Positions 15,814 through 25,664 are shown, numbered from the stretch's first letter. The stretch: DNA of 64,000 nucleotides from Streptomyces zhaozhouensis (GCF_900230195.1 NZ_OCNE01000006.1:186001-250000), one strand, 5' to 3'. A program made the numbers and translations. The notes: a model not told the origin generated them from the letters alone.

Positions 15814-16629
15814 TCAGGTCTCGCAGGCCACACCGTCGCCGTCGCGATCGAGGTGCCGGGCGTAGCCAGGTTCCCCGCGGTACAGCGGGGCGGCCCCGGC
15901 CGCGCGGACCGCGTCGCAGTTCTCGTAGTACGCCGAGCCGCCGTCCGAGTCGTCGTCACCCGAGCCGCCAGGACTCCCCGAACCACCGCTGTCGGAGCCA
16001 CCAGAACCGCCGCCGCCCGTCGTGGGATCGGGGTCCGGCTGGGGTTCCGGTTCGGGTTCCGGCTCCGGCTCGGGCTCGGGATTGAGCCGTTCGTTGTCGG
16101 CCGCCGGGCAGTCGGTGCCGGGCTCGACCAGGGAGAGCCGCGCGGTCGTCGCTTCCCGCTCCGCGATCTGCCTTCCTGCCGCAGGGCGCTGGAAGCAGAC
16201 GAGCCAGTCGTCGTACTCGTCCGGCAGCTCCACGTCGCGGTAGGAGCCGTGGCCCTCCACGTCGTTCAGCCCGACCTCGGCCAGACGCTCCACGGCCTCC
16301 GCGTAGTCCAGTGCGACGACGGAGGGCACCGTCGGCGTCAGCACGGCCAGGCCGTCCGCCGTCGGGCAGGGTTCGCCCTCGCGCACCGTCGCGAAGTCGA
16401 TCCTCTCCCCCGGTATGAGTGGTTCGCCTGCCTCGGGAGTCTGGAAGCAGACGGTCCACTCCTCGGAGACGTTCTGTGTCGCGTCGCCCTCGGTGGCGTC
16501 ATGGGAGGCGGTCTGGTACCCGGCCGCCTCCGCCGCCTCGCGGGCGACCGCCAGGTTCTGGCCGACATAGTCGGCCACCTCGCGCGGTGCCTCGTCGACC
16601 ACCGCCTCGGTGTCGGCCGCCGCCGGGCT
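15814..16629 (-). pseudogene. Excalibur-domain protein missing its N-terminus
   Basis: From the possible GTG at 16602 the product is 262 residues. It has two Cys-containing PASTA-like repeats (VGQNLAVAREAAEAAGY; LVCFQRPAAG), a long Glu-Pro repeat, a Gly/Ser linker and a C-terminal excalibur Ca-binding motif YYENCDAVRAAGAAPLYRG with DRDGDGVACE. Such proteins are normally lipoproteins or membrane anchored, but here no signal peptide exists: the same frame meets the TGA of the upstream kinase gene at 16630-16632 only nine codons before the GTG, and no good ribosome site is seen. I call it 5'-truncated by a junction with the kinase gene; read-through of that TGA would give a fusion. Confidence 0.6.
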
Positions 16630-17535
16630 TCAGGCCGTGAGGCGGTGCAGGGCGGCGGTGGCGGGTGGGCCCCAGGTGGGTTTGCCGCCGGGGCGGCCCT
16701 CCAGTCCGGCCTGCGCGATCTGGAGCGCGGCCAGCACGCGCGCCAGCGCCCAGCCCCGGGCGCGGCGCACCGTCGCGTGGCCGGCGTCCGGCCGGTAGGC
16801 GGCGAGGAGCTCGTCGGCCGCGTCGTCAGGGAGCAGCAGCCAGGCGGCGGACAGGTCGTAGGCGGGGTCGCCCGCGCAGAGGTCGCCGAAGTCGACCACG
16901 CCGCAGAGCGTTCCCCGGGCCGTGAGGACGTTGGCCGGGTGCAGGTCGCCGTGGAGCCAGACGGCGGGGCCTGACCACTCCGGGGCGGCCAGCGCGTCGG
17001 CCCACAGCGCGCGGGCCGCGTCCGGGTCGGGGACCAGCCCCGCCGCGACGCCGGCGGCGAGGAAGTGCGCGAAGCCCGCCGCGTGTTCGGCCAGGGGCCC
17101 GCCCCGCTGCCGGCCGGCCGGCGCGCCCTCGGGGGCGGGCCGGTGCAGCGCGGTGAGGAACGCGGCCAGCGTCGCGGCCGCCTCCCGCCCCCGGGTCACC
17201 GGCGCCAGGTCGGCCGGCGCGCCCGGCACCCAGGTGGTGACGATCCAGGGCCGGGGGAAGCGCGGCGAGGGCTCGCCGAGCCGCCGTGGGACGGGCACCG
17301 GCAGCGGGAGCCGCTCGGCGAGCGCCGGCAGCAGCGCGAACTCCTTGCGCAGCAGCGCGTCGGCCGACTCCGTCGCCCAGGGCAGGCGCACCGCGAGGTC
17401 GTCGCCGAGCCGCCACAGCTGGTTGTCCCAGCCGCGCGCCCCCAGTTCCACGGGCAGGTCGGCCAGATCGGGGTGCTGCTCGCGCAGCAGCGCGGTGACC
17501 AGCTCGGCGGTGATCTCGGTGTCGGCGTGTGTCAT
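16630..17535 (-). CDS. Aminoglycoside phosphotransferase-fold kinase
   Basis: 301 residues, right for the APH/choline kinase family. The catalytic loop is WLHGDLHPANVL, followed by the metal-binding GVVDFGDLCAGDPAYDLS, and the N-terminal lobe has DDLAVRLPW with the ATP Lys replaced by Arg in this reading. Substrates in this family range from antibiotics to sugars and lipids, so resistance should not be assumed. It is the first gene of the non-cluster stretch and reads toward the truncated excalibur gene in the same frame. Confidence 0.85.
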   Translation of the reverse strand: MTHADTEITAELVTALLREQHPDLADLPVELGARGWDNQLWRLGDDLAVRLPWATESADALLRKEFALLPALAERLPLPVPVPRRLGEPSPRFPRPWIVTTWVPGAPADLAPVTRGREAAATLAAFLTALHRPAPEGAPAGRQRGGPLAEHAAGFAHFLAAGVAAGLVPDPDAARALWADALAAPEWSGPAVWLHGDLHPANVLTARGTLCGVVDFGDLCAGDPAYDLSAAWLLLPDDAADELLAAYRPDAGHATVRRARGWALARVLAALQIAQAGLEGRPGGKPTWGPPATAALHRLTA

Positions 17536-17558
17536 GCCGGCCCACGGTAGCCGGGTGG

Positions 17559-17623
17559 CGCTCAGCCGGTGCGCTCAGCCGGTGGCGCTCAACCGGTGCA
17601 CTCACCCCGTGCGCTCAACCCGG
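17559..17623. repeat. Degenerate 12-bp tandem repeat
   Basis: Several imperfect copies of a unit close to CCGGTGCGCTCA lie between the kinase start and the end of the VOC gene, and they encode its last few codons. Likely slippage-generated. Confidence 0.5.
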
Positions 17624-18329
17624 GCCCGCAGACCCGGAAGGTCAGCCCCTCAGGCCCGCGCAGCACCGCCTCCGGAGGGCGTTCCCCGCCGGGGAGTCGG
17701 GTGACGTCGCCGCGGCCGTCCCGTCGCACGCGGGCGACGAGCGCGTCCAGCGCGTCGACGGCGACGGCCAGTTCCCAGCGCGGCTCGGCGCCCGGTGCGC
17801 GCGAGGTGACGAACGCGGCGGCGCGCGGCGCGGAACCGGTCGTCCGCCGGTAGAACTCCCGGGCCTCGTCCGGACGTTCGCAGGCCAGCACCATGTGGTG
17901 CGGCGCCCCGGCGAGGCCCGGCGGCAGGCCGCCCCACCCGTCGGGCACGCGCGGCCGCCACAGCGAGAACGCCGCCCCCTGCGGGTCGACCAGCGTCGCC
18001 ACGCGGCCCCGGTCGCCCGCGTCGAACGGCTCGACGACCACGCGCGCGCCGTGCGCGGTCGCCGTCCCGGCGCACCGGTCGACGTCGTCGACCGCCAGGT
18101 AGTAGGCGACATGGGCGGGTGTGCCCGGCGGATAGACCGGGTGGGAGAGGTCGCTCACGCCGCCGATCCGGTGGCCGCCCACCGAGATCACGGTGGCCCG
18201 GCGCCAGTCCGTCTCGTCCACCGCGAACTCCCAGCCGAGCGCCGGCGACAGGAACGCGGCGGCGCCGGCCGGGTCGGTGACCTTCAGGTCCATCCAGCGG
18301 AACCCGTGCGCCGGACCCGGGTCGTTCAC
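17589..18329 (-). CDS. VOC-family (glyoxalase/bleomycin-resistance fold) protein
   Basis: 246 residues from GTG 18329, overlapping the previous stop (GTGA). Two VOC halves: residues ~8-115 (WMDLKVTDPAGAAAFLSPALGWEF; VDPQGAAFSLW) and ~130-240 (HMVLACERPDEAREFYRRTTG; RGPEGLTFRVC). Putative metal ligands are not obvious in every paired position, so enzymatic activity is uncertain. It is the last gene of an ArsR-CDF-VOC operon, which suggests a role in metal or toxicant handling. Confidence 0.8.
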   Translation of the reverse strand: MNDPGPAHGFRWMDLKVTDPAGAAAFLSPALGWEFAVDETDWRRATVISVGGHRIGGVSDLSHPVYPPGTPAHVAYYLAVDDVDRCAGTATAHGARVVVEPFDAGDRGRVATLVDPQGAAFSLWRPRVPDGWGGLPPGLAGAPHHMVLACERPDEAREFYRRTTGSAPRAAAFVTSRAPGAEPRWELAVAVDALDALVARVRRDGRGDVTRLPGGERPPEAVLRGPEGLTFRVCGPGLSARGECTG

Positions 18330-19063
18330 GCGTGCTCCTCGACGTCGGCGTGGCAGCCGTGGCAGGAGCGGTCGCCCCCGTCGGCCGGGACGCCCACGAC
18401 CGTGCCACCGGCGCGGGGAACGGGGCAACAGGCTTTCCCGCGCCAGGCGTCGCGGCCCTCCCTGACCGCCAGCGCGGCGATGACCAGGGCGGCGACCGGG
18501 TCGGCCCAGGACCAGCCGAGGGTGGCGTTGGCCACCAGGCCGACCAGCAGCACGGCGGAGAGATAGGTGCACAGCAGCGTCTGCCGGGAGTCGGCGACGG
18601 CCGAGGCGGAGCCGAGTTCGCGGCCGGCGCGGCGCTGCGCGGCGGAGAGGAACGGCATCAGCGCCAGGGAGAGCGCGGCGAGCACGATGCCGGGCGGGGA
18701 GGCGTCGGCCTCGTGGCCGCCGGCCAGTGTGCGGATCGCCTCGAAGGAGACATAGCCGGCCAACGCGAAGAACGAGCAGGCGATGACGCGCAGCGCCCGC
18801 GCCTCGCGGGCTTCCCGCACCGCGGGTTCGGCGGCCGAGAACTGCCAGGCGACGGCGGCGGCGGAGGAGACCTCGACCAGCGAGTCCAGTCCGAAGCCGA
18901 CCAGCGCGGATGAGGACGCGAGCGCCCCCGCGGTGAGCGCGACGACCGCCTCGACCACGTTGTAGGCGATGGTGGCGGCGACCAGCCACCGGATGCGGCG
19001 GGTGAGGACGTCCCGGCGCGTCGGCGAGGGGCCGAGGGACAGCGGTATCGGTCCCGTCGCCAT
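18326..19063 (-). CDS. Cation diffusion facilitator (CDF) metal exporter
   Basis: 245 residues starting at ATG 19063. About six hydrophobic segments; the transport-site helix region contains GFGLDSLVEVSS and the later helix contains VADSRQTLLCTYL, in the positions of the CDF metal sites. The C-terminus is Cys/His-rich (KACCPVPR; RSCHGCHADVEEH), likely a cytosolic metal-binding tail. It would export a divalent metal by proton antiport. It is coupled to the ArsR regulator by an ATGA overlap. Confidence 0.87.
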   Translation of the reverse strand: MATGPIPLSLGPSPTRRDVLTRRIRWLVAATIAYNVVEAVVALTAGALASSSALVGFGLDSLVEVSSAAAVAWQFSAAEPAVREAREARALRVIACSFFALAGYVSFEAIRTLAGGHEADASPPGIVLAALSLALMPFLSAAQRRAGRELGSASAVADSRQTLLCTYLSAVLLVGLVANATLGWSWADPVAALVIAALAVREGRDAWRGKACCPVPRAGGTVVGVPADGGDRSCHGCHADVEEHA

Positions 19064-19407
19064 CAGCAGCAGCCCTTCTCCTCGGCCTCCGCGCAGCTCC
19101 GGTCGGCCGCGACCGCCACCACGGCGGCGCGCAGATCGTCCAGCGCGTGCCCGAGGCGTTCGTCGGCCAGCTCGTAGCGGGTGCGGCGCCCGACGGGAAC
19201 GGCGACGACCAGGCCGCAGTCGCGCAGGCACGCCAGATGGTTCGACAGCCTCGGCCGGGAGATCCCCAACCGGTCGGCGAGATCGGACGGATGGGCCGGC
19301 GACTCGCGCAGCGCGAGCAGCAGCCGGCAGCGGATGGGGTCGGCCAACGCGCGGCCGAACCGCGTCAGCACCTCGATGTCGGAAGCGACGGTGAGCACCC
19401 GGCCCAC
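19063..19407 (-). CDS. ArsR/SmtB-family metal-sensing repressor
   Basis: 114 residues. Winged helix-turn-helix: RFGRALADPIRCRLLLALRE, then HPSDLADRLGISRPRLSNHLACLRDCGLV and the wing VPVGRRTRYEL. Cys occurs in the DNA-binding region (RLSNHLACLRDCG), as in CmtR-like Cd/Pb sensors, and at the very end (SCAEAEEKGCC). It should repress its own operon until a soft metal binds. It is the first gene of the CDF/VOC operon. Confidence 0.9.
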   Translation of the reverse strand: MGRVLTVASDIEVLTRFGRALADPIRCRLLLALRESPAHPSDLADRLGISRPRLSNHLACLRDCGLVVAVPVGRRTRYELADERLGHALDDLRAAVVAVAADRSCAEAEEKGCC

Positions 19408-19412
19408 GTTAG

Positions 19413-19436
19413 TACAGGAATCCCTGAATTCATAGA
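19413..19436 (-). promoter_or_regulatory. Candidate ArsR operator
   Basis: GAATCCCTGAATTC (19418-19431) is an interrupted inverted repeat in an AT-rich patch immediately upstream of the repressor start at 19407, as expected for autoregulation by a SmtB/ArsR protein. Confidence 0.4.
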
Positions 19437-19447
19437 GTGCTGAACTA

Positions 19448-21823
19448 TCAGGCCCCGGTCCCCGCCGTCCCCGCCGTCCCCGCCGTCCCCGTCGTTGCCG
19501 CCGTCCCCGCCGTCCCCGCGCTCCGGGGTGCCTCGGTCCGCGCCGCGCGGAAGCCGCGCAGGCGGAGGCTGTTGGTGACGACGAAGACCGAGGAGAGGGC
19601 CATCGCCGCGCCGGCGAGCATCGGGTTGAGCAGGCCGGCGGCCGCCAGCGGCAGGGCGGCGACGTTGTAGGCGAAGGCCCAGAAGAGGTTGCCCCGGATG
19701 GTGGTCAACGTCCGCCGGGCCAGGCGGATCGCGTCACCGGCGGCCCGCAGGTCGCCGCTGACCAGGGTCAGGTCGGCCGCCTCGATGGCGACGTCCGTGC
19801 CGGTGCCCATCGCCAGGCCCAGGTCGGCGGTGGCCAGCGCCGCCGCGTCGTTGACGCCGTCACCGACCATCGCCACAACCCGGCCCTCGGCGCGCAGCCG
19901 GGCGACCACGTCGGCCTTGTCGGTGGGCAGCACCTCGGCGATCACATGGCGTTCCTCGATCCCGACCTCACGCGCCACCGTGGCGGCCACCCGCGCGTGA
20001 TCGCCGGTCAGCAGCATCGGCGTCAGGCCAAGCCGGCGCAGCTCCGCGACGGCGGCGGCCGACGTCGGCTTCACCGCGTCGGCGACCACCAGCACCCCGC
20101 GCGCCGCGCCGTCCCAGGCCACGGCGACCGCCGTGCGGCCCTCGTCCGCCGCCTCGACCATCGCCCGCGCCAGCTCGGGCGGCATGGCCAACTCCTCCTC
20201 GGCCAGCAGCCGTTCCCGACCGACCAGCACCGCGCGGCCCTCGACGACGCCCCGCACGCCGAGCCCCTCGACGTTGACGAACTCCTCCGGCGTCGGCAGC
20301 GCCCCGGAACGCTCCCGCGCCGCCTCGGCCACCGCGCGGGCGATCGGGTGCTCGGAGGCGTCCTCCAGCGCGCCCGCCAGCCGCAGCACCTCGTCCTCGC
20401 GCGCGCCGTCGGCCGCCACCACGGACAGCAGCGTCATCCGGCCCTCGGTGACCGTGCCGGTCTTGTCCAGCACGACGGTGTCGACCCGGCGCGTGGACTC
20501 CAGCACCTCGGGGCCCCTGATCAGCACGCCGAGTTGGGCGCCACGCCCGGTGCCGACCAGCAGCGCCGTCGGCGTGGCCAGGCCGAGCGCGCACGGGCAG
20601 GCGATGATCAGCACGGCCACCGCCGCCGTGAACGCCGCCGAGGCGCCCTCGCCGGTGCCCCACCAGAAGCCGAGGGTGCCCGCGCTGAGCGCGATCACCA
20701 GCGGCACGAAGACCCCGGAGATCCGGTCGGCCAGCCGCTGGACCCGGGCCTTGCCGTTCTGCGCCTCCTCGACCGTCCGCGCCATCCGGGCCAGTCGGGT
20801 GTCGGCGCCGACCCGGGTGGCGCGCACCACCAGCCGGCCGCCGGCGTTGATCGTCGCGCCGGTGACCTCGTCGTCGACGCCGACCTCGACCGGCACCGAC
20901 TCGCCGGTGAGCATCGAGGCGTCGACCGCCGACGAGCCCTCGACCACCACCCCGTCCGTGGCGATCTTCTCGCCCGGCCGCACCACGAACGTGTCGCCGA
21001 CGGCGAGCCGTTCGACCGGCACCCGCTCCTCGCGGCCGTCCACCAGCAGCCCGACGTCGCGCGCGCCCAGCTCCAGCAGCGCGCGCAACGCGGCACCCGA
21101 GCGGCGCTTGGCGCGAGCCTCGAAGTAGCGGCCGGCGAGCAGGAACGTGGTGACGCCGGCCGCCGCCTCCAGATAGATGTTGCCGCCGCCGTCGACCCGT
21201 TCGACCGTCAGCCGGAACGGGTGGGTCATCCCCGCCTCACCCGCCGTCCCGAAGAGCAGCGCGTACAGCGACCAGCCGAGCGCGGCCAACGTGCCGAGCG
21301 AGACCAGCGTGTCCATGGTGGCGGCGCCGTGCCGCAGATTGGTCCAGGCGGCGCGGTGGAACTGCCAGCCGCCCCAGAGCACGACGGGCCAGGCGAGGGC
21401 CAGGGAGATCCACTGCCAGTGGGTGAACTGCCAGGCCGGCACCATGGCCAGCGCGACGACCGGCACCGTGAGCACCACCGAGGCCAGCAGCCGCTGCCGC
21501 AGCGCGCGCAGCCGACCCTCCTCGGCGGGGTCGGCGGCCGGGTCGGCGCCCTCGTCCGCGGCGTCGGTCACGGGGGCGGGGGGCCGCGGCGGTTCCGCGG
21601 TGTAGCCGGTGGCCTCGACGCGGGCGACCAGGTCGTCCACCGTGACGCCCTCGGGGTAGCTGACGCTGGCCTTCTCGGTGGCGTAGTTGACCGTGGCCGT
21701 CACGCCGTCCATCTTGTTGAGCCGACGCTCCACGCGGTTGGCGCAGGAGGCGCAGGTCATGCCCCCGATGGCCAACTCGACCTGGTGCGTGGCGCCGGGC
21801 GCGGCGGTCTCGGTGCTGCTCAT
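19448..21823 (-). CDS. P1B-type copper-transporting ATPase
   Basis: 791 residues. N-terminal HMA domain with GMTCASC near residues 20-26, phosphatase loop TGES, membrane metal site CPCALG near residue 408, phosphorylation site DKTGTVTEG near residue 450, nucleotide-binding [11 protein letters not shown] and the hinge [11 protein letters not shown]. All features of a Cu(I)-exporting ATPase are present. The last ~20 residues are Ala/Gly/Thr repeats coded by a 9-bp DNA repeat. It follows a secreted metal-site protein and an HMA chaperone, so this is a copper-resistance operon. Confidence 0.96.
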   Translation of the reverse strand: MSSTETAAPGATHQVELAIGGMTCASCANRVERRLNKMDGVTATVNYATEKASVSYPEGVTVDDLVARVEATGYTAEPPRPPAPVTDAADEGADPAADPAEEGRLRALRQRLLASVVLTVPVVALAMVPAWQFTHWQWISLALAWPVVLWGGWQFHRAAWTNLRHGAATMDTLVSLGTLAALGWSLYALLFGTAGEAGMTHPFRLTVERVDGGGNIYLEAAAGVTTFLLAGRYFEARAKRRSGAALRALLELGARDVGLLVDGREERVPVERLAVGDTFVVRPGEKIATDGVVVEGSSAVDASMLTGESVPVEVGVDDEVTGATINAGGRLVVRATRVGADTRLARMARTVEEAQNGKARVQRLADRISGVFVPLVIALSAGTLGFWWGTGEGASAAFTAAVAVLIIACPCALGLATPTALLVGTGRGAQLGVLIRGPEVLESTRRVDTVVLDKTGTVTEGRMTLLSVVAADGAREDEVLRLAGALEDASEHPIARAVAEAARERSGALPTPEEFVNVEGLGVRGVVEGRAVLVGRERLLAEEELAMPPELARAMVEAADEGRTAVAVAWDGAARGVLVVADAVKPTSAAAVAELRRLGLTPMLLTGDHARVAATVAREVGIEERHVIAEVLPTDKADVVARLRAEGRVVAMVGDGVNDAAALATADLGLAMGTGTDVAIEAADLTLVSGDLRAAGDAIRLARRTLTTIRGNLFWAFAYNVAALPLAAAGLLNPMLAGAAMALSSVFVVTNSLRLRGFRAARTEAPRSAGTAGTAATTGTAGTAGTAGTGA
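19451..19520. repeat. 9-bp tandem repeat (CCCCGCCGT) in the ATPase 3' end
   Basis: Seven or so near-identical copies encode the Gly-Thr-Ala tail of the copper ATPase. Copy number is probably variable and without effect on transport. Confidence 0.7.
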
Positions 21824-21937
21824 GGTTCCCTGCTTCTCTCCGTCGTCGTTCCGTGCGGGTCGTCGTTCCGTGCGTGGTCGCGGCCGCTTCCGTGCGGGCG
21901 CCCCGTCGCTTCCGTGCGGGCGCGCGGCGGGCGGGGC

Positions 21938-22894
<957 letters not shown>

Positions 22895-22961
22895 GCTGCT
22901 CGTCCCGTCTGCCGTCGCCTGTCCTGCTTCCCGCCCGCCGCCCGGTGGGGGCGGCGGGCCC

Positions 22962-23240
22962 TCAGTGGCAGCCGCCACCGCCGCAGCAGCCGCCCTCGGC
23001 CCCGGCCGGCGCGGCCGGCGTCAGCTGGTAACCCGCCTCGTCCACGGCCCCGGCCACCGCCGCGCGGTCCAACGGCGCCGCGCTGACCACCCGGAGCAGC
23101 CCGCTGGCCAGCTCCACGTGCACCTCGGCGACGCCGTCCAGCGCGCCGACCTCCTCGGTGACCGCGCTGACGCAGTGGCCGCAGGTCATGCCCTCCACGG
23201 TGTAGCTGCTCTCCACGGTGCCCGCGGTGGGTGCGCTCAT
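22962..23240 (-). CDS. HMA-domain copper chaperone
   Basis: 92 residues from ATG 23240. One heavy-metal-associated domain: SYTVEGMTCGHCVSAV with the CxxC pair, then the strand VHVELASGLLRV and a VAGAVDEAGYQL helix. The C-terminus adds GGCCGGGGCH, an extra Cys/His metal site. It delivers Cu(I) to the ATPase. First gene of the copper operon, with a CsoR-like operator about 100 bp upstream. Confidence 0.93.
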   Translation of the reverse strand: MSAPTAGTVESSYTVEGMTCGHCVSAVTEEVGALDGVAEVHVELASGLLRVVSAAPLDRAAVAGAVDEAGYQLTPAAPAGAEGGCCGGGGCH

Positions 23241-23271
23241 GACGGATCTCCTGTCGCTCGGGCTTCTCAAG

Positions 23272-23307
23272 CCTCTCGGACCTCTCGGACCTCTCGGGCC
23301 CCTCGGT
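23272..23307. repeat. Four 9-bp repeats (CCTCTCGGA) in the leader of the copper operon
   Basis: Three good copies and one degenerate copy lie between the copper chaperone start and its operator. No coding role. They could influence leader folding or be simple slippage. Confidence 0.5.
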
Positions 23308-23340
23308 GTCGCCGGAGCACCCGGCGACACCCCCCATAGA

Positions 23341-23357
23341 ATACCCCTGGGGGGTAT
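23341..23357 (-). promoter_or_regulatory. CsoR-type copper operator 1
   Basis: ATACCCCTGGGGGGTAT: arms ATACCCC/GGGGTAT around TGG. This matches the G-tract palindrome flanked by AT that CsoR repressors bind. It should control the leftward chaperone/secreted protein/ATPase operon. Confidence 0.75.
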
Positions 23358-23407
23358 AAGTCAAGCGCACCGCCGCCGACCCGGGCGACGACGCGCCCGT
23401 CGACAAG

Positions 23408-23424
23408 ATACCCCCCGGGGGAAT
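23408..23424 (+). promoter_or_regulatory. CsoR-like operator 2
   Basis: ATACCCCCCGGGGGAAT, a second, slightly degenerate palindrome only 27 bp before the rightward DUF4396 gene. Its position fits promoter occlusion. No csoR gene is in the window, so regulation would be in trans. Confidence 0.6.
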
Positions 23425-23450
23425 GGCGGGCGCGGGTAGGCTCGCCGGCC

Positions 23451-23909
23451 ATGGACACTCCCCCCGCCCCCACCGGCTGGCGCCCCGCGCTCCGGGCCAC
23501 CGGCCACTGCCTGGCCGGCTGCGCCGTGGGCGAGGTGTCGGGCATGGCGATCGGCACGGCGCTGGGCTGGACGAACGTCCCCACGCTGCTGCTGGCGATC
23601 GCCCTCGCCTTCGTCTTCGGCTACTCGTTCACCCTGCGGTCCGTGCTCCGCTCCGGACTCACCCTCGGCGCCGCGCTCGGCGTCGCCCTCGCCGCCGACA
23701 CCCTCTCCATCGCGACGATGGAACTGGTGGACAACGCGGTGCTGCTCCTGCTCCCCGGCGCGATGGACGCCCACCTGGACGACCACCTCTTCTGGTGGTC
23801 CCTCGCCCTCGCCCTGGCCCTCGCCTTCGTCGCCACCGTCCCCGTCAACCGCCACCTGATCGCCCGAGGCCGAGGCCACGCGGTGGTCCACCGCCACCAC
23901 GGGCGCTGA
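23451..23909 (+). CDS. DUF4396-type membrane protein, probably copper-regulated
   Basis: 152 residues with about four hydrophobic segments. The pattern GHCLAGCAVGEVSGMAIG at the start and MDAHLDDHLFWWSLALALALAFVATVPVN near the end is that of DUF4396 proteins, with Cys and His in the first helix and DxHLxDxxFW in the loop. It is divergent from the copper operon and has its own CsoR-like site. A role in membrane copper handling is plausible. Confidence 0.75.
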   Translation: MDTPPAPTGWRPALRATGHCLAGCAVGEVSGMAIGTALGWTNVPTLLLAIALAFVFGYSFTLRSVLRSGLTLGAALGVALAADTLSIATMELVDNAVLLLLPGAMDAHLDDHLFWWSLALALALAFVATVPVNRHLIARGRGHAVVHRHHGR

Positions 23910-24050
23910 CCGCGAGGCCAGGGTGGCGCCACCAGGGCCCGTCTCAGCGCGGCCTGCCTCTCCCCCGCCGTCCGGCGAAGACTCGTCGAGCCGGGCGCGG
24001 CTCGTGCCGCGCCCGACGAGACCCGAGCGGGACGAGACCAAGGGGGACTC

Positions 24051-24260
24051 ATGACCACCAGCACCGAGACGCCCCGCCTGGCCGTGCTCACCGGCAGCGT
24101 CAGGGGAGAGCAGGTTCGGCCCGGTGGCCGCCACCTGGGCCGTCGAACAGGCCGAGGCGCACGGGGGATGCGAGGTCGATCTCGTCGACCTCGTCGACCT
24201 CGCTGAGACCGCGCTGCCGTTGGCGCTCGGCGCCGTGCCGCCGCTCCTGCACGAGGGCGA
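24051..24260 (+). pseudogene. Broken NADPH-dependent FMN reductase
   Basis: ATG 24051 begins MTTSTETPRLAVLTGSVRGE, the flavin-binding start of the NADPH:FMN reductase family. The homology then shifts frame near 24110 and continues as PVAATWAVEQAEAHGG and EVDLVDLVDLAETALPLAL, and stops being recognisable near 24260. The rest of the flavodoxin-like fold is gone. Confidence 0.75.
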
Positions 24261-24377
24261 CCTCGCCCACCGTGAAGACGTGCACGCAGCGGGGCACGGG
24301 CCCTCTGCCGCACGCCGGACAGGCCGACGGGCCGGTGCGGCGCACCGGCCCGTCGGGTGTCGCGGGTGTCGCGGGTG

Positions 24378-24914
24378 TCAGTGGTGTCGCGCGCGCCGCT
24401 GACGGGTGAAGAGGACCGCTGCCGTGCCCGTGCCGAGCAGCACGGCGGTGAGGGCGACCATGCTTCCGAGTCCGGACGTACCGGTCTGGGCGAGACTGCC
24501 GCCCGGTCCCGGTCGGTCCGGTGCCGGGGCGTGGGGCTCCGGAGCGTTGGGCTCCGGGTCCACAGGCTCCGCCGGGGGTCAGTCGGCTCCGCCGGGGGGT
24601 CAGTGGGCTCCGCCGGGGGTTCCGGCTCCGGGATGTGCACGCCGGCGTCGATCGTGTGATCGCCCCCTCCTGGTGTGTCCGGGGCGGTAACCGGGGCGTA
24701 GCCCTCGCAGAGCCGACCGGAGGTCGGCGGCGGCCGGCTGGCCCGGTACCTCACTGGTGTCCGCCGTGCAGACATCGAACCGCACGGTGTACTCGGCGCC
24801 CGGCGTCAGCTCGTACTCCGCGCCGACCCCGCCGAAGTAGTACTCACCGGCGGCATCGGTCGTGGTCGTGGCGACCTGCTCGCCATCGGCGTCCAGGAGA
24901 CTGATCGTCGCCAG
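24378..24914 (-). pseudogene. Remnant of an LAXTG-anchored SdrB-type surface protein
   Basis: Fragments in three frames on the minus strand. First an SdrB/Cna-B-like repeat (ISLLDADGEQVATTTTDAAG; YYFGGVGAEYELTPGAEYTV), then a Pro-rich stalk (EPEPPAEPTDPPAEPTDP), then the sortase signal SLAQTGTSGLGS with a hydrophobic segment and a basic tail RQRRARHH. At least two frameshifts separate them (near 24720 and 24580), and everything upstream of the repeat is missing at about 24914. LAQTG is a class E sortase motif. Confidence 0.75.
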
Positions 24915-25403
24915 GAACGCGACCTGTGGCTGGCCGGCCCCCCGGCGGTCGCGGGCGGCACCCTGGCCGTCCTGCGGCGCATGGAGATCGACCTGACGCG
25001 GTTCGCCGCCCTGTCCGTCACCGAGCAGGAGGCGGTCTTCGGACGGCGCCGGGCCGGCGGCGAGCCCCTCTCCGGCGGCAGCGTCGACTCGGCCCCCGGA
25101 CTCAACGCCAAGACGCCCGAGGGGCGCTATCTCGTCCCCGTGGACGCTCACGTACGCAGGGCGAACCCCACCGTGGTCGGCGTCGGCCACATGCTCCGCC
25201 GCTCCTACAGCATCGACGCCCCCGCCCCCGGTCTGCTCTTCATCAGCTTCCAGAACGACCTGCGGACCTTCACCGCCACGCTCGCCCGCATGGACACCTC
25301 CGACGCGCTGCTGCCCTTCACCACCACGACCGCCAGCGCGACCTTTCTGATCCTCCCCGGCTACACTCCGCAACGCCCGCTCGGCTCCGGCCTGTTCGGC
25401 TGA
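24915..25403 (+). pseudogene. C-terminal fragment of a Dyp-type peroxidase
   Basis: The open frame from about 24921 (DLWLAGPPAVAGGTLAVLRR) through MEIDLTRFAALSVTEQEAVFG to HMLRRSYSIDAP and GLLFISFQNDLRTF is the C-terminal half of a dye-decolorizing peroxidase, including the heme-side Arg region. The N-terminal half, with the GxxDG motif, is missing: homology begins exactly where that of the minus-strand surface protein ends. The 140-residue ORF from ATG 24981 is thus not a functional enzyme. Confidence 0.75.
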
Positions 25404-25496
25404 CTCCTCCGCGCTCACCACCTGCGACCTCCGCCGCCGGACACGCCCCGCGCACCCGATCAGGCGGTGCCCGTCGCTCCGGCTGCCCGGCCGGCC

Positions 25497-25664
25497 TAGG
25501 TCGTCTCGTTTGGATTTTCGTGGATCAGGGCGCGGCGTCAGATGCGGTGCATCGCAAGGCGCCGGATCGCAGCTCATACTTGGTCGTATTCGCGCGATTC
25601 GGTAACGCAGCGAGGTGCCGTAGCTGGCGTCGCGCCCCCGCGAAGATCCAAACGAGGCGGCCTA
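25497..25664. mobile_element. MITE-like inverted-repeat element, possible IS630 type
   Basis: The two ends form an imperfect inverted repeat of 45 bp or more: from TA at 25497 the left end reads GGTCGTCTCGTTTGGATTTT, and the complement from TA at 25664 reads GGCCGCCTCGTTTGGATCTT. Pairing continues for another ~20 bp with a four-base gap. TA at both edges fits the TA target duplication of IS630/Tc1-type elements. It has no ORF. The inner part is less GC-rich than its surroundings. Confidence 0.6.

Noticed and set aside
16630..17535. Aminoglycoside resistance gene
   Set aside because: The APH fold is shared by many kinases with other substrates and nothing specific to aminoglycosides is visible.
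24981..25403. A small functional peroxidase
   Set aside because: It is only the C-terminal half of a Dyp peroxidase; the homology continues upstream of the ATG and then stops at a junction.
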